Assembly (NCBI GenBank): GCA_050289805.1
Contig: JBNKGL010000001.1
Span: forward strand, 62,001-126,000
Direction: 5' to 3'
Source of the DNA: JAUILA01 sp050289805
GTDB lineage: Bacteria > Bacteroidota > Bacteroidia > Cytophagales > Cyclobacteriaceae
Length of the DNA: 64,000 bases
A program made the position numbers and the translations under genes. The notes under the pieces were generated by a model. The model was not told the DNA's origin. It saw only the letters and a program-made list of their open reading frames with translations, and did not search any database. Positions 43,049 to 52,406 of this stretch are shown in pieces. Numbering within the stretch: position 1 is the first letter of the stretch; each line of letters begins with the position of its first letter.

Positions 43049-43948
43049 ATGAATTGGAATTTTCTGCGGAAGGATTTTGAGCGCTACCTGAAACTCGAAA
43101 GATCGCTGTCGGCCCATTCCATTGATGCCTATCTGCATGATGTAGGTCTTCTTCATCAATTCGCTGAAAATGAACTAAAGAAGGATAAACCTGCAGATAT
43201 AACCTATGATGACCTGCGTTCTTTTGTCGAGGAGCTGAACCACCTCGGAATGTCACCTCATTCACAGGCCAGGATCATATCCGGGATCAAGGCGTTCTAT
43301 CACTTTCTTATATATGAGAAAGTAGTGGATAAAGATCCTACCCAACTGCTGGAATCTCCCAGGCTCGGGCGCAAACTGCCGGATACCCTGGAATATCATG
43401 AAATACTCACACTCCTCGAAGCAATAGATCATTCAACACCGGAAGGGCAGCGAAACCGGGCAATCCTGGAAGTACTCTATGGTTCGGGTCTGCGTGTGAC
43501 GGAACTTGTTGAATTGAAATTAAGCAATATCTATGCGGATGTAGGCTTTCTGCGTGTGGTGGGGAAAGGGGATAAGGAACGGCTGGTTCCTGTTGGTTCT
43601 GATGCCTTGAAATATTTAAACATTTACCTGAAGGAAGTTCGAAATCATATTAAAATTGCCCGCGGGCATGAAAATTATGTATTTCTCAACCGGCGGGGCA
43701 AACACCTGAGCCGAGTGATGATCTTTACAATTGTTAAGCAACTCGCAATAAAGGCAGGCATCCATAAAAATATCAGTCCGCATACCTTTAGGCACTCATT
43801 TGCCACCCACCTCCTGGAAGGGGGTGCTGATCTCCGCGTGGTTCAGGAGCTGCTGGGCCACGAATCGATTACCACAACTGAGATTTATACCCACATGGAC
43901 CGGGATTATTTACGGCAGGTGATGCAGGAGTTTCACCCGAGAAGTTGA
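43049..43948 (+). CDS. xerD: Tyrosine recombinase XerC/XerD
   Basis: A 299-residue site-specific recombinase. The N-terminal SAM-like domain (1-95) precedes the catalytic domain with Arg in YGSGLRVTEL, Lys in GKGDKERLVP, HxxR in SPHTFRHSFATHL, the second His in LLGHESITTTEIY, and the nucleophile Tyr in that segment (TEIYTH). The length and the sequence LEGGADLRVVQELLGHES suggest a chromosomal Xer protein acting at dif. Its nearness to ftsK (about 1.2 kb) fits this, as FtsK activates XerCD. Being flanked by aroQ and pyrD, it does not look like an integrase of a mobile element. Confidence 0.9.
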   Translation: MNWNFLRKDFERYLKLERSLSAHSIDAYLHDVGLLHQFAENELKKDKPADITYDDLRSFVEELNHLGMSPHSQARIISGIKAFYHFLIYEKVVDKDPTQLLESPRLGRKLPDTLEYHEILTLLEAIDHSTPEGQRNRAILEVLYGSGLRVTELVELKLSNIYADVGFLRVVGKGDKERLVPVGSDALKYLNIYLKEVRNHIKIARGHENYVFLNRRGKHLSRVMIFTIVKQLAIKAGIHKNISPHTFRHSFATHLLEGGADLRVVQELLGHESITTTEIYTHMDRDYLRQVMQEFHPRS

Positions 43949-44007
43949 AAATTTTCGAATTGACGATAAGTTTTTACATTAATTTTACCGCTGCTCATTG
44001 AAACCCT

Positions 44008-44015
44008 TATCTTTG
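44008..44015 (+). promoter_or_regulatory. TAnnTTTG (-7) box before pyrD
   Basis: TATCTTTG matches the -7 element 24 bases before the GTG start of pyrD. Confidence 0.4.
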
Positions 44016-44039
44016 CACGAACGAATCGTGTTGAGATAG

Positions 44040-45098
44040 GTGTACAAAATTTTTATAAGGCCTCTTTTATTTCTTTTTGACCCGGAGTCCATTCATCATT
44101 TTACTTTTCGACTGTTGGCAGTGGGTGGAAAGTTACCATTTCTCCGCTCCATTATTCGATCAATCTACCGGAATGAGGATCCGGCGCTTGAACGTGAATA
44201 TTTCGGAATCAAATTTAAAAATCCTGTAGGCCTGGCAGCCGGTTTTGATAAGGACGCACTCATTGTTGATGAACTTTCAGACTTCGGTTTTGGCTTTATC
44301 GAGATTGGGACGGTAACTCCCTTGCCGCAACCCGGAAATGACAGACCCCGGTTATTCCGATTACCGGCAGATAAGGCAGTCATTAACAGGATGGGCTTTA
44401 ATAACAGGGGAGTGAAGGAGGCTGTGGAAAATCTTCGTAAGCGATCTTCAAAGGTGATCATTGGCGGAAATATCGGCAAGAACAAGGTGACGCCAAACGA
44501 CAGGGCGGCAGAGGATTATCTGATTTGTTTTGAAGAGCTGTTTCCTGTAGTAGACTATTTTGTGGTCAATGTAAGTTCTCCCAATACGCCCAACCTTCGT
44601 GAGCTGCAGGACAAGGCTCCGCTGACGGATCTGCTCACCAGGATTCAGGAATTGAACAATACAAAACCGGCGCGAAAGCCGGTTCTTCTTAAAATTGCTC
44701 CGGATTTATCCCGGCAACAATTGCACGATATCGTTGAAATTGTTAAAATGACGAATCTGGATGGCTTAATTGCAACAAATACTACAATTTCGAGGGAAGG
44801 TTTGCAGACAGATGTGGAAAGAATTAACGAAATTGGAGCTGGCGGATTAAGTGGAATGCCTGTGTTTGATCGTTCAAACGAGGTGATCCGATTTTTACGA
44901 GATAAACTGGGACCCGATTTCCCGATTATCGGTGTGGGTGGAATAATGTCACCCCAGGATGCTCAGCAAAAACTGAATGCAGGAGCCTCGCTTGTACAGA
45001 TTTATACGGGATTCATTTATGAAGGTCCCGGGTTTGTCAGGAGGATCAAGAAATTCCTGCGCAGACAGGCCGGAACATCCGAATTTTTTAATAACTAG
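44040..45098 (+). CDS. pyrD: Dihydroorotate dehydrogenase (quinone), class 2
   Basis: A 352-residue FMN enzyme of the pyrimidine pathway, using membrane quinone. The start is GTG at 44040, giving the usual N-terminal membrane-docking helices (YKIFIRPLLFLFDPESIHHF). KNPVGLAAGFDKDA, NVSSPNTPNLR with the catalytic Ser of class 2, LLKIAPDLS and IGVGGIMSPQDA are conserved. pyrF, the last step to UMP, lies about 3.3 kb downstream. Confidence 0.95.
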   Translation: MYKIFIRPLLFLFDPESIHHFTFRLLAVGGKLPFLRSIIRSIYRNEDPALEREYFGIKFKNPVGLAAGFDKDALIVDELSDFGFGFIEIGTVTPLPQPGNDRPRLFRLPADKAVINRMGFNNRGVKEAVENLRKRSSKVIIGGNIGKNKVTPNDRAAEDYLICFEELFPVVDYFVVNVSSPNTPNLRELQDKAPLTDLLTRIQELNNTKPARKPVLLKIAPDLSRQQLHDIVEIVKMTNLDGLIATNTTISREGLQTDVERINEIGAGGLSGMPVFDRSNEVIRFLRDKLGPDFPIIGVGGIMSPQDAQQKLNAGASLVQIYTGFIYEGPGFVRRIKKFLRRQAGTSEFFNN

Positions 45099-45106
45099 TA
45101 GCTTTG
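45099..45106 (+). promoter_or_regulatory. TAnnTTTG (-7) box before ftsK
   Basis: TAGCTTTG stands 12 bases before the ftsK ATG at 45119. It overlaps the 3' end of the pyrD region, which would permit independent ftsK transcription. Confidence 0.4.
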
Positions 45107-45118
45107 TATTTTTGAATA

Positions 45119-47581
45119 ATGGCCAAAAACACCTACAAAAAGAATACGGTAAAGGCAAAACCCACTGAAAAGAAGGCTAAGAAAAAACTCAACCTGGCAT
45201 TCTGGAAAGATCGGCGGTTTCAACTCACTATCGGGTTTTTCCTGATCGTGAGTGCCATATTCCTTTTTACAGCATTCATCTCCTATTTATTTACCGGAAA
45301 AGCGGATCAGAGTGTTGTACTCAATGGCATGAGTATTTCAGGCAATGAGGCGGAAAACTGGCTGGGACTCACCGGGGCGGTCATAAGTCATTTCTTTATT
45401 TTCAATGGCTTTGGAATATCTTCGCTGCTGATACCTCCCTTTCTGTACCTTTTGGGACACAGGATCGTTTTCAAGCGATCCATATTACCCCTGAATGCCA
45501 GCTTCACCTTTTGCGTTTTCTTTATGGTATGGGTAAGCGTGTTGCTTGGGTACCTTGTGAATAATTCTGAAGGAGTTTCACAAATGAGCTATCTGAGTGG
45601 TGAGATGGGATTTGAACTCGCCGTATTCCTGCAAAATCTGATGGGTTGGGGAACATTGCTATTGCTGCTTTTCGCCCTCTTTGTTTTTATCATTTACTTT
45701 TTTAATGTCACCCAGGTTCAGGGAATTAAAACGCCCTGGAGTTTTGCGAGATTTTCGTCCGGTTCTGATGACGATGATGAATCAGGAGATGAATCAGCAA
45801 CCGGCTATGTGGAAGAGGAGGATAACTGGCCGGAACGACATACGACAGCACCCGAAGTCGAACTGACTACCAAGAAGGCAACCCCGGCAACGGCAACAAA
45901 ACCGGTGAAGCCACAACCCGAACTTGAACTGGATGTAGACATTCCTGAAGAAAAGGAACCTGTACGACAGGAACGTCCTGAGCGTGCAGCACCTGTTCAA
46001 AAAAAGGAGGAACCTGAACCTGAATTCAGTATTGAGGAAAGTACAAAAGAGGAGGAGAAGGCTGATAAGCAGGAGAATTACGACCCGACGCTCGACCTGT
46101 CTTCCTATAAATACCCTACGCTTGATCTGCTGAATCAGTATGACTCCGGAAAGATCCAGGTTACTAAGGAGGAACTGGAACAGAATAAAGATAAGATCAT
46201 CGAAACCCTGGTTAATTTTAAGATCGGAATTTCGAGCATCAAGGCGACGATCGGGCCTACTGTTACCCTATATGAGATTGTTCCGGAAGCAGGCATCAAA
46301 ATATCAAAAATCAAAAACCTTGAGGATGATATTGCCCTGAGCCTAGCCGCACTAGGGATCAGGATCATAGCCCCAATACCCGGGAAAGGAACCATCGGTA
46401 TTGAGGTTCCGAATAAAAACCGGGAAATGGTTGGGATCAATTCGGTGCTTTCTACCAATAAATTCATGCACAGCGATATGGAGCTGCCAGTCGCGCTTGG
46501 AAAAACCATTTCCAATGAGGTGCATATCATTGATCTCGCAAAAATGCCCCATTTGCTCATGGCGGGAGCAACAGGACAGGGAAAATCAGTCGGGCTGAAT
46601 GTGCTGTTAACTTCCCTGCTGTATAAAAAGCATCCTTCGCAGCTGAAATTCGTACTTGTCGATCCGAAGAAAGTCGAGCTTTCCCTTTTTAATAAGATTG
46701 AGCGGCATTTTCTTGCCAAGCTTCCAAATTCGGAAGAGGCGATCATTACAGATACAAAAAAGGTGGTACACACCCTCAATTCACTTTGTATTGAAATGGA
46801 CGCGCGTTATGACCTTCTGAAGGAGGGCGGGGCCAGAAACCTGAAAGAGTACAACACGAAATTTATCAACCGCCGGCTGAATCCTGAGAAAGGGCATCGG
46901 TTTTTACCGTATATTGTGCTGATTATAGATGAATTGGCTGATTTGATGATGACGGCTGGTAAAGAGGTGGAGACCCCCATTGCCAGACTTGCACAGCTTG
47001 CCCGTGCAATTGGTATACATCTTGTGGTAGCTACGCAGAGACCATCGGTAAATGTGATTACCGGTGTGATCAAGGCTAACTTCCCCGCCAGGTTATCATT
47101 CAGGGTTACGTCGAAAATTGATTCACGTACGATTCTTGATACCGGCGGTGCAGATCAGCTGATTGGAATGGGTGATATGCTCCTTTCGCAGGGCTCTGAT
47201 CTTATTCGTCTGCAATGTGCGTTTGTTGATACGCCCGAAGTGGAGCGGATTTGTGATTATATTGGAGACCAGCGCGGATATGAAACTGCATACATGCTTC
47301 CTGAGTTTGAAGGGGATGATGACTCATCGGTTCCCGGAGAAGTGGATCTGAGCGACCGTGATGCGTTGTTTGAAGATGCGGCAAGACTTATTGTACTGCA
47401 TCAGCAGGGTAGTACTTCCCTGATTCAGCGGAAACTGAAGCTTGGGTATAACAGGGCGGGAAGACTTATCGACCAGCTGGAGGCTGCGGGAATCGTAGGG
47501 CCGTTCGAAGGAAGCAAGGCAAGAGATGTTTTAATTTCCGATGAATACGCTTTGGAACAATTATTGAATGAACTGAATTGA
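45119..47581 (+). CDS. ftsK: DNA translocase FtsK/SpoIIIE
   Basis: An 820-residue septal DNA pump. Four or five membrane helices occupy 30-200, followed by an acidic Pro/Glu-rich linker (210-325) much shorter than in E. coli. The alpha and beta motor domains (340-740) have Walker A GATGQGKSVGLN and Walker B IVLIIDELADLMM, and the gamma winged helix (755-820) that reads KOPS/dif-proximal DNA is present (STSLIQRKLKLGYNRAGRLI). A lysine-rich N-terminus precedes the first helix. XerC/D is nearby. It may act in dif recombination. Confidence 0.95.
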   Translation: MAKNTYKKNTVKAKPTEKKAKKKLNLAFWKDRRFQLTIGFFLIVSAIFLFTAFISYLFTGKADQSVVLNGMSISGNEAENWLGLTGAVISHFFIFNGFGISSLLIPPFLYLLGHRIVFKRSILPLNASFTFCVFFMVWVSVLLGYLVNNSEGVSQMSYLSGEMGFELAVFLQNLMGWGTLLLLLFALFVFIIYFFNVTQVQGIKTPWSFARFSSGSDDDDESGDESATGYVEEEDNWPERHTTAPEVELTTKKATPATATKPVKPQPELELDVDIPEEKEPVRQERPERAAPVQKKEEPEPEFSIEESTKEEEKADKQENYDPTLDLSSYKYPTLDLLNQYDSGKIQVTKEELEQNKDKIIETLVNFKIGISSIKATIGPTVTLYEIVPEAGIKISKIKNLEDDIALSLAALGIRIIAPIPGKGTIGIEVPNKNREMVGINSVLSTNKFMHSDMELPVALGKTISNEVHIIDLAKMPHLLMAGATGQGKSVGLNVLLTSLLYKKHPSQLKFVLVDPKKVELSLFNKIERHFLAKLPNSEEAIITDTKKVVHTLNSLCIEMDARYDLLKEGGARNLKEYNTKFINRRLNPEKGHRFLPYIVLIIDELADLMMTAGKEVETPIARLAQLARAIGIHLVVATQRPSVNVITGVIKANFPARLSFRVTSKIDSRTILDTGGADQLIGMGDMLLSQGSDLIRLQCAFVDTPEVERICDYIGDQRGYETAYMLPEFEGDDDSSVPGEVDLSDRDALFEDAARLIVLHQQGSTSLIQRKLKLGYNRAGRLIDQLEAAGIVGPFEGSKARDVLISDEYALEQLLNELN

Positions 47582-47619
47582 AATATTTTAGATTTAGAAT
47601 TTTTACAGAAAAAAACAGA

Positions 47620-48261
47620 ATGAAAAATTTAGCTGCTCTTATTAGTCTTTTGTGTGTTTACACGATGTCATTCGCACAATATGACGAAAATGCATTGAAA
47701 ATATTAGATGCGATGAGTGCGAAGTACAAGAAAATCCCGGCATACAGCGCCGATATTTCCTATTCACTGGTGAATGAAACCGACGGGATCGACGAGGAGT
47801 TCAATGGTAAAATCACAGTGAAAGGCGAGAAATACCGTCTTGAACTTGACGAACAGGTGGTGATAAATGATGGCACGACCTTTTGGACTTACCTGCCAGA
47901 CGTAAATGAGGTAAACATCGATAATTATGATCCGGATGAGGATGAAATATCCCCTTCCAAAATCTACGACGCCTATAAAAGCGGGTATAAATATGTCTAT
48001 ATCGGGGATGAGACTGTTAGAGGCAGCAAACACGCTGTCATTGACCTTGTGCCCAATGACAAGGATGCGCAGTATTTTAAAATTAAACTGTATATCAGTC
48101 AGAGTGACAGCAGTCTTTCCAAATGGACTATGTTCGATAAATCAGGAAACCAGTATCAGTACACGATCAATAATTTCAATTCAGGAATAAACCCCGGTGA
48201 TTCATATTTTGAATTTGATGAATCTGAATATCCCGGTGTTGAAATAATTGATCTTCGATAA
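47620..48261 (+). CDS. LolA-like outer-membrane lipoprotein carrier protein
   Basis: A 213-residue periplasmic protein from the ATG at 47620 (an in-frame start at 47578 would put 14 residues ahead of the signal peptide). The signal peptide ends near SFAQ. The half-barrel fold is suggested by ISYSLVNETDGIDEEFNGKITV, KYRLELDEQVVINDGTTFWTYLPDVNEV and the matching tail strands, as in LolA, which carries lipoproteins across the periplasm. It follows ftsK by about 40 bases and is probably co-transcribed with it; a rho-independent terminator follows. Confidence 0.82.
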   Translation: MKNLAALISLLCVYTMSFAQYDENALKILDAMSAKYKKIPAYSADISYSLVNETDGIDEEFNGKITVKGEKYRLELDEQVVINDGTTFWTYLPDVNEVNIDNYDPDEDEISPSKIYDAYKSGYKYVYIGDETVRGSKHAVIDLVPNDKDAQYFKIKLYISQSDSSLSKWTMFDKSGNQYQYTINNFNSGINPGDSYFEFDESEYPGVEIIDLR

Positions 48262-48285
48262 CGATTTGAAATTATTCGATAATTT

Positions 48286-48314
48286 AACCCCGTACTTTTA
48301 GTTCGGGGTTTTTT
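48286..48314 (+). terminator. Rho-independent terminator after the lolA-like gene
   Basis: AACCCCG, a loop of 11 bases, CGGGGTT and six T residues form a strong intrinsic terminator 25 bases after the stop codon. Confidence 0.85.
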
Positions 48315-48361
48315 GTTGCCGTGAGAGGTTTTATCTTTACTCAACATACCAGCAATTTATC

Positions 48362-49183
48362 ATGAACAGAGAGGAATTAGTAGGTCAGATCAGGGAGAAG
48401 GAATCGTTTCTGTGTGTAGGACTGGATACCGATATACAGAAAATACCCGCACATCTCCAAAGGGAAAAGGATCCCGTGTTTGAATTTAATCGCAGGATCA
48501 TTGACGCCACCGAAAAATATTGTGTCGCATACAAGCCTAACCTGGCTTTCTATGAGGCGATGGGTCCGCGTGGACTCGAAAGCTTACAGAAAACAGTCGA
48601 ATATATTCCGGATCATCTCTTTACCATTGCGGATGCCAAGCGCGGAGATATAGGAAATACATCAAAATTGTATGCCAGGGCGTTTTTTGAACATTATAAT
48701 TTTGACTCCATCACCGTAGCACCCTACATGGGTGAGGATAGTGTTACGCCTTTTCTTGAATTTCCAGGAAAATGGGTAATTCTGCTTGTACTCACCTCCA
48801 ACCAGGGTTCCCAGGATTTTCAAACACTTACCTGCAGTATGGACGGGGAGCTGCTGTACGAACATATTATCAGTACCTCACGCAGATGGGCAAAGGATGA
48901 CAGGATCATGTTTGTGATCGGTGCCACCCAATCCCATAAGATGCAGATCATTCGTGAGCAGGCTCCCAGACATTTCTTCCTTGTACCCGGTATTGGTGCA
49001 CAGGGAGGGGATCTGGAATCGGTTTGCCAACATGGGTTTAACCAGGATGTCGGACTGATTGTGAATTCTTCCCGTGCGATAATCTATGCTGATGACTCCG
49101 CAAATTTTGCTGCTGTTGCCGGACAAAAAGCCGCCGAGCTGCAGCAGGAAATGTCCGTCTTAATGGATAAATATTTGCCCTGA
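48362..49183 (+). CDS. pyrF: Orotidine 5'-phosphate decarboxylase, type 2
   Basis: A 273-residue enzyme that makes UMP from OMP. It has CVGLDTD, the KPNLAFYEAMGPRG segment, the catalytic DAKRGDIGNTS and a late GIGAQGGD phosphate-binding loop. The length fits the longer type-2 family. It is the first gene of a tight set with DUF2851 (one-base overlap) and the membrane protein. Confidence 0.94.
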   Translation: MNREELVGQIREKESFLCVGLDTDIQKIPAHLQREKDPVFEFNRRIIDATEKYCVAYKPNLAFYEAMGPRGLESLQKTVEYIPDHLFTIADAKRGDIGNTSKLYARAFFEHYNFDSITVAPYMGEDSVTPFLEFPGKWVILLVLTSNQGSQDFQTLTCSMDGELLYEHIISTSRRWAKDDRIMFVIGATQSHKMQIIREQAPRHFFLVPGIGAQGGDLESVCQHGFNQDVGLIVNSSRAIIYADDSANFAAVAGQKAAELQQEMSVLMDKYLP

Positions 49184-50454
49184 TGCAGGAACGGTTGCTG
49201 CATTTTATATGGCAACATCAGTATTTTGATAGTTTTAAATTAGAGACATCAAACGGTGATCCTGTCCAGGTAATCAATCCGGGGGAACACAATACCAACA
49301 GGGGTCCGGATTTTCTTAATGCGGAAATTCTGATTAGCGGCATCCAGTGGCTTGGAAGTGTTGAGCTGCATGTCGACCCGGTATTGTGGGACCAGCACGG
49401 TCATCAGTCTGATCCCTTGTATAATAATGTGATCCTGCATGTTAGCTGGAAGCCGGGAGCGGATGTCATGCGCAACGATGGCTCGGTGATACCCTGCATT
49501 TGTCTAATGGAAAGAACACCAACGCGGATTCTGGAAAAGTATGATCAGCTCATGGGTGGTCTGCCACTTATTCCTTGTATGCCACAGATCAAAGATGCCA
49601 AGCCCAATAGCGTTTATGCCGCGCTTGATGCTCAGTTGCGCAATCGGCAGAATTCCAGGGCTGAGACAGTGTTAGGAATTTGGCGGCAAAATAACAGGGA
49701 TTGGGAGAAGACCGCGTTTCAGTGGCTCACAAGGCATTTTGGTTTTGGGGTGAATAACGAATCTTTTGAAATACTGGCATGTTCGATGGATCTCAAGCTG
49801 CTCCTTCGGCAACGGGACAGTACTATCCGTGTAGAAGCACTGCTTTTTGGGATGGGAGGTTTTTTGGAACGGAAAAATATTACGGATTCCTATTATCTGC
49901 AGCTTCAATCCGAGTTCAGGTTTATGTGTCATAAGTATGACCTGCGGCCGGCACTTCAGGATTTTGAGTGGAAATTTTTACGATTGAGACCCTCAAATTT
50001 TCCTACCGTTCGAATAGCACAGCTGGCTGCTTTCATTACTCATTCCCATAATTTATTGCATGTGCTGATGGAAGAGGATGGCTACCTAACCGAAGAAAAT
50101 ACGAACCCGTCTTCCTACTGGAATGAACATTATGATTTCGGAAAGAAACGAAAAAAGACTGCAGGAGGAATGGGGAGGCAATCCCGCGATGAATTAATGA
50201 TGAATACCATCTTGCCTTTGCGATGGGCATATGCACACAGCCGGGGGGATCAGTTTCGGATCGGGGATCTTTTTACAAGGCTTTATAATTTTCCGGCAGA
50301 AAACAACCGGATTACAAGGTTATGGGACCAGGCCGGCATTAAAATGAGAACGGCACTGGACAGCCAGTCATATCTTGCTTTGTTCCAAAGTCTTTGCAGC
50401 AAGCGCAAGTGTCTTGGCTGTCCGGTTGGAATAAATCTGCTGAAGCGAATATGA
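49183..50454 (+). CDS. DUF2851 family protein
   Basis: A 423-residue protein with the marks of DUF2851, a Bacteroidota-specific family: NPGEHNTNRGPDFLNAEI near residue 30, GSVELHVDPVLWDQHGH and HVSWKPGADV. A Cys-rich end (CSKRKCLGCPVG) is also typical. The function is unknown; the fold of the N-terminal half is thought to be nuclease-like but this cannot be shown here. Its first base is the last base of the pyrF stop, and its stop overlaps the next gene. Confidence 0.82.
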   Translation: MQERLLHFIWQHQYFDSFKLETSNGDPVQVINPGEHNTNRGPDFLNAEILISGIQWLGSVELHVDPVLWDQHGHQSDPLYNNVILHVSWKPGADVMRNDGSVIPCICLMERTPTRILEKYDQLMGGLPLIPCMPQIKDAKPNSVYAALDAQLRNRQNSRAETVLGIWRQNNRDWEKTAFQWLTRHFGFGVNNESFEILACSMDLKLLLRQRDSTIRVEALLFGMGGFLERKNITDSYYLQLQSEFRFMCHKYDLRPALQDFEWKFLRLRPSNFPTVRIAQLAAFITHSHNLLHVLMEEDGYLTEENTNPSSYWNEHYDFGKKRKKTAGGMGRQSRDELMMNTILPLRWAYAHSRGDQFRIGDLFTRLYNFPAENNRITRLWDQAGIKMRTALDSQSYLALFQSLCSKRKCLGCPVGINLLKRI

Positions 50455-51707
50455 TACTTTTATTAACCGTCTTTCATGGCCTTGTCATTCTCTTTCTTGC
50501 CTGGAGAACGATATCCGCTATGCCTGATCGTACCATCAGGATTCATGGCTGGATCTCATTGGTGCTCAAAATTTCATGTGGGGTTTTAATCGGATTGTTA
50601 TATTCAAAATATTATGAATCAGGGGATACCTTCCTGTTCCACCGACTTGGTGAGCAGCTCGCAGAAATCGGCCGATTTGATTTTGGTTCCTATTTAAAAA
50701 TGATATTCGGAATCATACCTCCGCCGGAGCCAGATGTTTTACTGCCTGCTTCAAGGCTGTTTTTCATGGTCAAGATTGTATCGGTGCTTAATCTATTGAC
50801 TTTCGGAAATTACTGGATATCCGGGGCGTACCTTTCACTCTTCTGCTGGTTCGGAATGTTTCGTGTAAGTGTCACATTCGCGCAGAATTATCCCGGAATG
50901 CGGCAATTATCACTGGTTGCGGGCCTGTATATTCCGTCGGTTGTTTTCTGGTCCTCAGGACTTACGAAAGAAAGTGTAGCTATGGGTCTTTTCGGTCTTC
51001 TTCTGGCAATACTTCTACCGGGAGGAAGGAAAACCTGGGTCAATGGGCTCGTTGTTCTTGTTCTGCTGATATTTCTGTGGATGATCAAATATTACTATGC
51101 TGTACCGCTGGTGTTTGCAGTTACAGTATTTTATTTATTACAAAAAATGAGTCAGAGGGGACTGCGGTGGTACTGGCAATTCCTTGTGGTGGCCGGGTCC
51201 GGCGGTTTAATTTTTCTGATATCCGGATTTCTGAATATTAATTTCGATTGGAATTATTTTCCTGAAGTGCTTTACCAGAATTACATGGTTATTACTGAAC
51301 GTTCGGATCCGGGGAGTTCAATGATTCTTGCAGATTACTGTCCGGAATGGTCCTGCGTGTTCATCAGTTTCCATAAAGCAGTGTGGGGTACATTATTTCG
51401 TCCGTATATCTGGGAAGTCCACCATCTTCCCGGATTTGTCGCCGGTTTCGAAAACCTTATTTTTCTTCTCCTGTTTGTCTTTTTTGTCCTGTCCCTTCGC
51501 CAAAGCGGGACCTGGACTGTAACCCGGCTGAATGCAACAATTTCGTCCATACTGTTTATCATTATCATTGCAGGTTTTCTGGGTCTTTCTTCACCGAATT
51601 TTGGAACACTCGTTCGCTACAGGATCATACTACTTCCGGTGTTCGTGGTGGTCGCTGCAAATACCCGCATGGGCATGAAATTTTTATCACTTTTCTCCAG
51701 GGATTGA
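50451..51707 (+). CDS. Polytopic membrane protein, unknown function
   Basis: A 418-residue protein from the ATG at 50451 with about nine to ten membrane helices. A conserved-looking segment PSVVFWSSGLTKESVAMG recalls the loop of surface-polysaccharide polymerases or of mannosyltransferase-like membrane proteins, but no catalytic motif was identified. Its start overlaps the DUF2851 stop (ATGA). An acyltransferase gene of the NeuD type follows with its own promoter box, so a link to surface glycans is possible but unproven. Confidence 0.65.
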   Translation: MILLLTVFHGLVILFLAWRTISAMPDRTIRIHGWISLVLKISCGVLIGLLYSKYYESGDTFLFHRLGEQLAEIGRFDFGSYLKMIFGIIPPPEPDVLLPASRLFFMVKIVSVLNLLTFGNYWISGAYLSLFCWFGMFRVSVTFAQNYPGMRQLSLVAGLYIPSVVFWSSGLTKESVAMGLFGLLLAILLPGGRKTWVNGLVVLVLLIFLWMIKYYYAVPLVFAVTVFYLLQKMSQRGLRWYWQFLVVAGSGGLIFLISGFLNINFDWNYFPEVLYQNYMVITERSDPGSSMILADYCPEWSCVFISFHKAVWGTLFRPYIWEVHHLPGFVAGFENLIFLLLFVFFVLSLRQSGTWTVTRLNATISSILFIIIIAGFLGLSSPNFGTLVRYRIILLPVFVVVAANTRMGMKFLSLFSRD

Positions 51708-51755
51708 ATTGCGCAGTGTCTTTCCTGTATGCTTCGATAATACCCTGAATCGTCT

Positions 51756-51763
51756 TACCTTTG
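51756..51763 (+). promoter_or_regulatory. TAnnTTTG (-7) box 4 bases before the NeuD-like gene
   Basis: TACCTTTG ends only four bases before the ATG at 51768. If transcription starts about five bases after the box, the mRNA starts at the AUG itself. Confidence 0.45.
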
Positions 51764-51767
51764 CAGC

Positions 51768-52406
51768 ATGGATAAACCGGTAATAATTTTAGGTGCAAAT
51801 TCCCTGGCAAGAGCAGCCAAATCAATTTTTGACAGTAATGATATAGTCACGTACGGTTTTCTGGACGATGAGGAAAAGCTGATTGGATCGGAAATTGACA
51901 ATGTAGTGGTTCTCGGGAAAACTACAGATGACGGATTTTTAAAACTGATCGGGAAGAAGAGTGAGGCTTTCGTGGCATCGGATGATAATAAGGTGAGGAA
52001 ATTCCTGGTGAATATGCTTACCGAAAAAAGGAAGGTGATGCCTGTGAACGCGATTCATAAAACGGCATTTATAGATCCTTCGGTTCATCTTTCCCATGGG
52101 ACCTTCATTAATATGAATGTTCATATCGGTGTAAATTCAAAAATTGGGAATCATTGTATTATCAACAGCAGCGTTACGCTGGATCATGGTGTTGAGCTTG
52201 GCAATTTTGTACAGGTGGGTGCAGGAACCGTTATCAATGAGGGTGTAAAAATTGCGGATGAGGCGTTCATTGGAAGTGGTGTTACCGTCGTGTCCGGCGT
52301 CACAATAGGGAAAGGAGCGAGGGTTGGCGCCGGGTCTGTTGTGATCTCATCGGTAGAACCCGGAAAAACTGTATTTGGAAATCCAGCTGCAGAAATTAAT
52401 CGTTAA
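51768..52406 (+). CDS. NeuD/PglD-type acyltransferase
   Basis: A 212-residue protein with an N-terminal Rossmann-like PglD_N domain (VIILGANSLARAAKSIF) and a C-terminal left-handed beta-helix of hexapeptide repeats (residues about 100-200: IDPSVHLSHGTFINMNVHIG and so on). The catalytic His is in INSSVTLDHGVELG. It probably adds an acetyl group to a sugar or amino-sugar nucleotide used in surface glycans. It shares one base with the next gene. Confidence 0.87.
   Translation: MDKPVIILGANSLARAAKSIFDSNDIVTYGFLDDEEKLIGSEIDNVVVLGKTTDDGFLKLIGKKSEAFVASDDNKVRKFLVNMLTEKRKVMPVNAIHKTAFIDPSVHLSHGTFINMNVHIGVNSKIGNHCIINSSVTLDHGVELGNFVQVGAGTVINEGVKIADEAFIGSGVTVVSGVTIGKGARVGAGSVVISSVEPGKTVFGNPAAEINR

Noticed and set aside
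43049..43948. Recombinase gene as part of a mobile element
   Set aside because: It has the length and motifs of chromosomal XerC/D, is flanked by aroQ and pyrD, and no attachment repeats or cargo genes are seen.
46135..46779. Open frame of 214 residues antisense to ftsK
   Set aside because: It covers the ftsK motor domain, has low-complexity Ser/Ile composition and no signal for expression.
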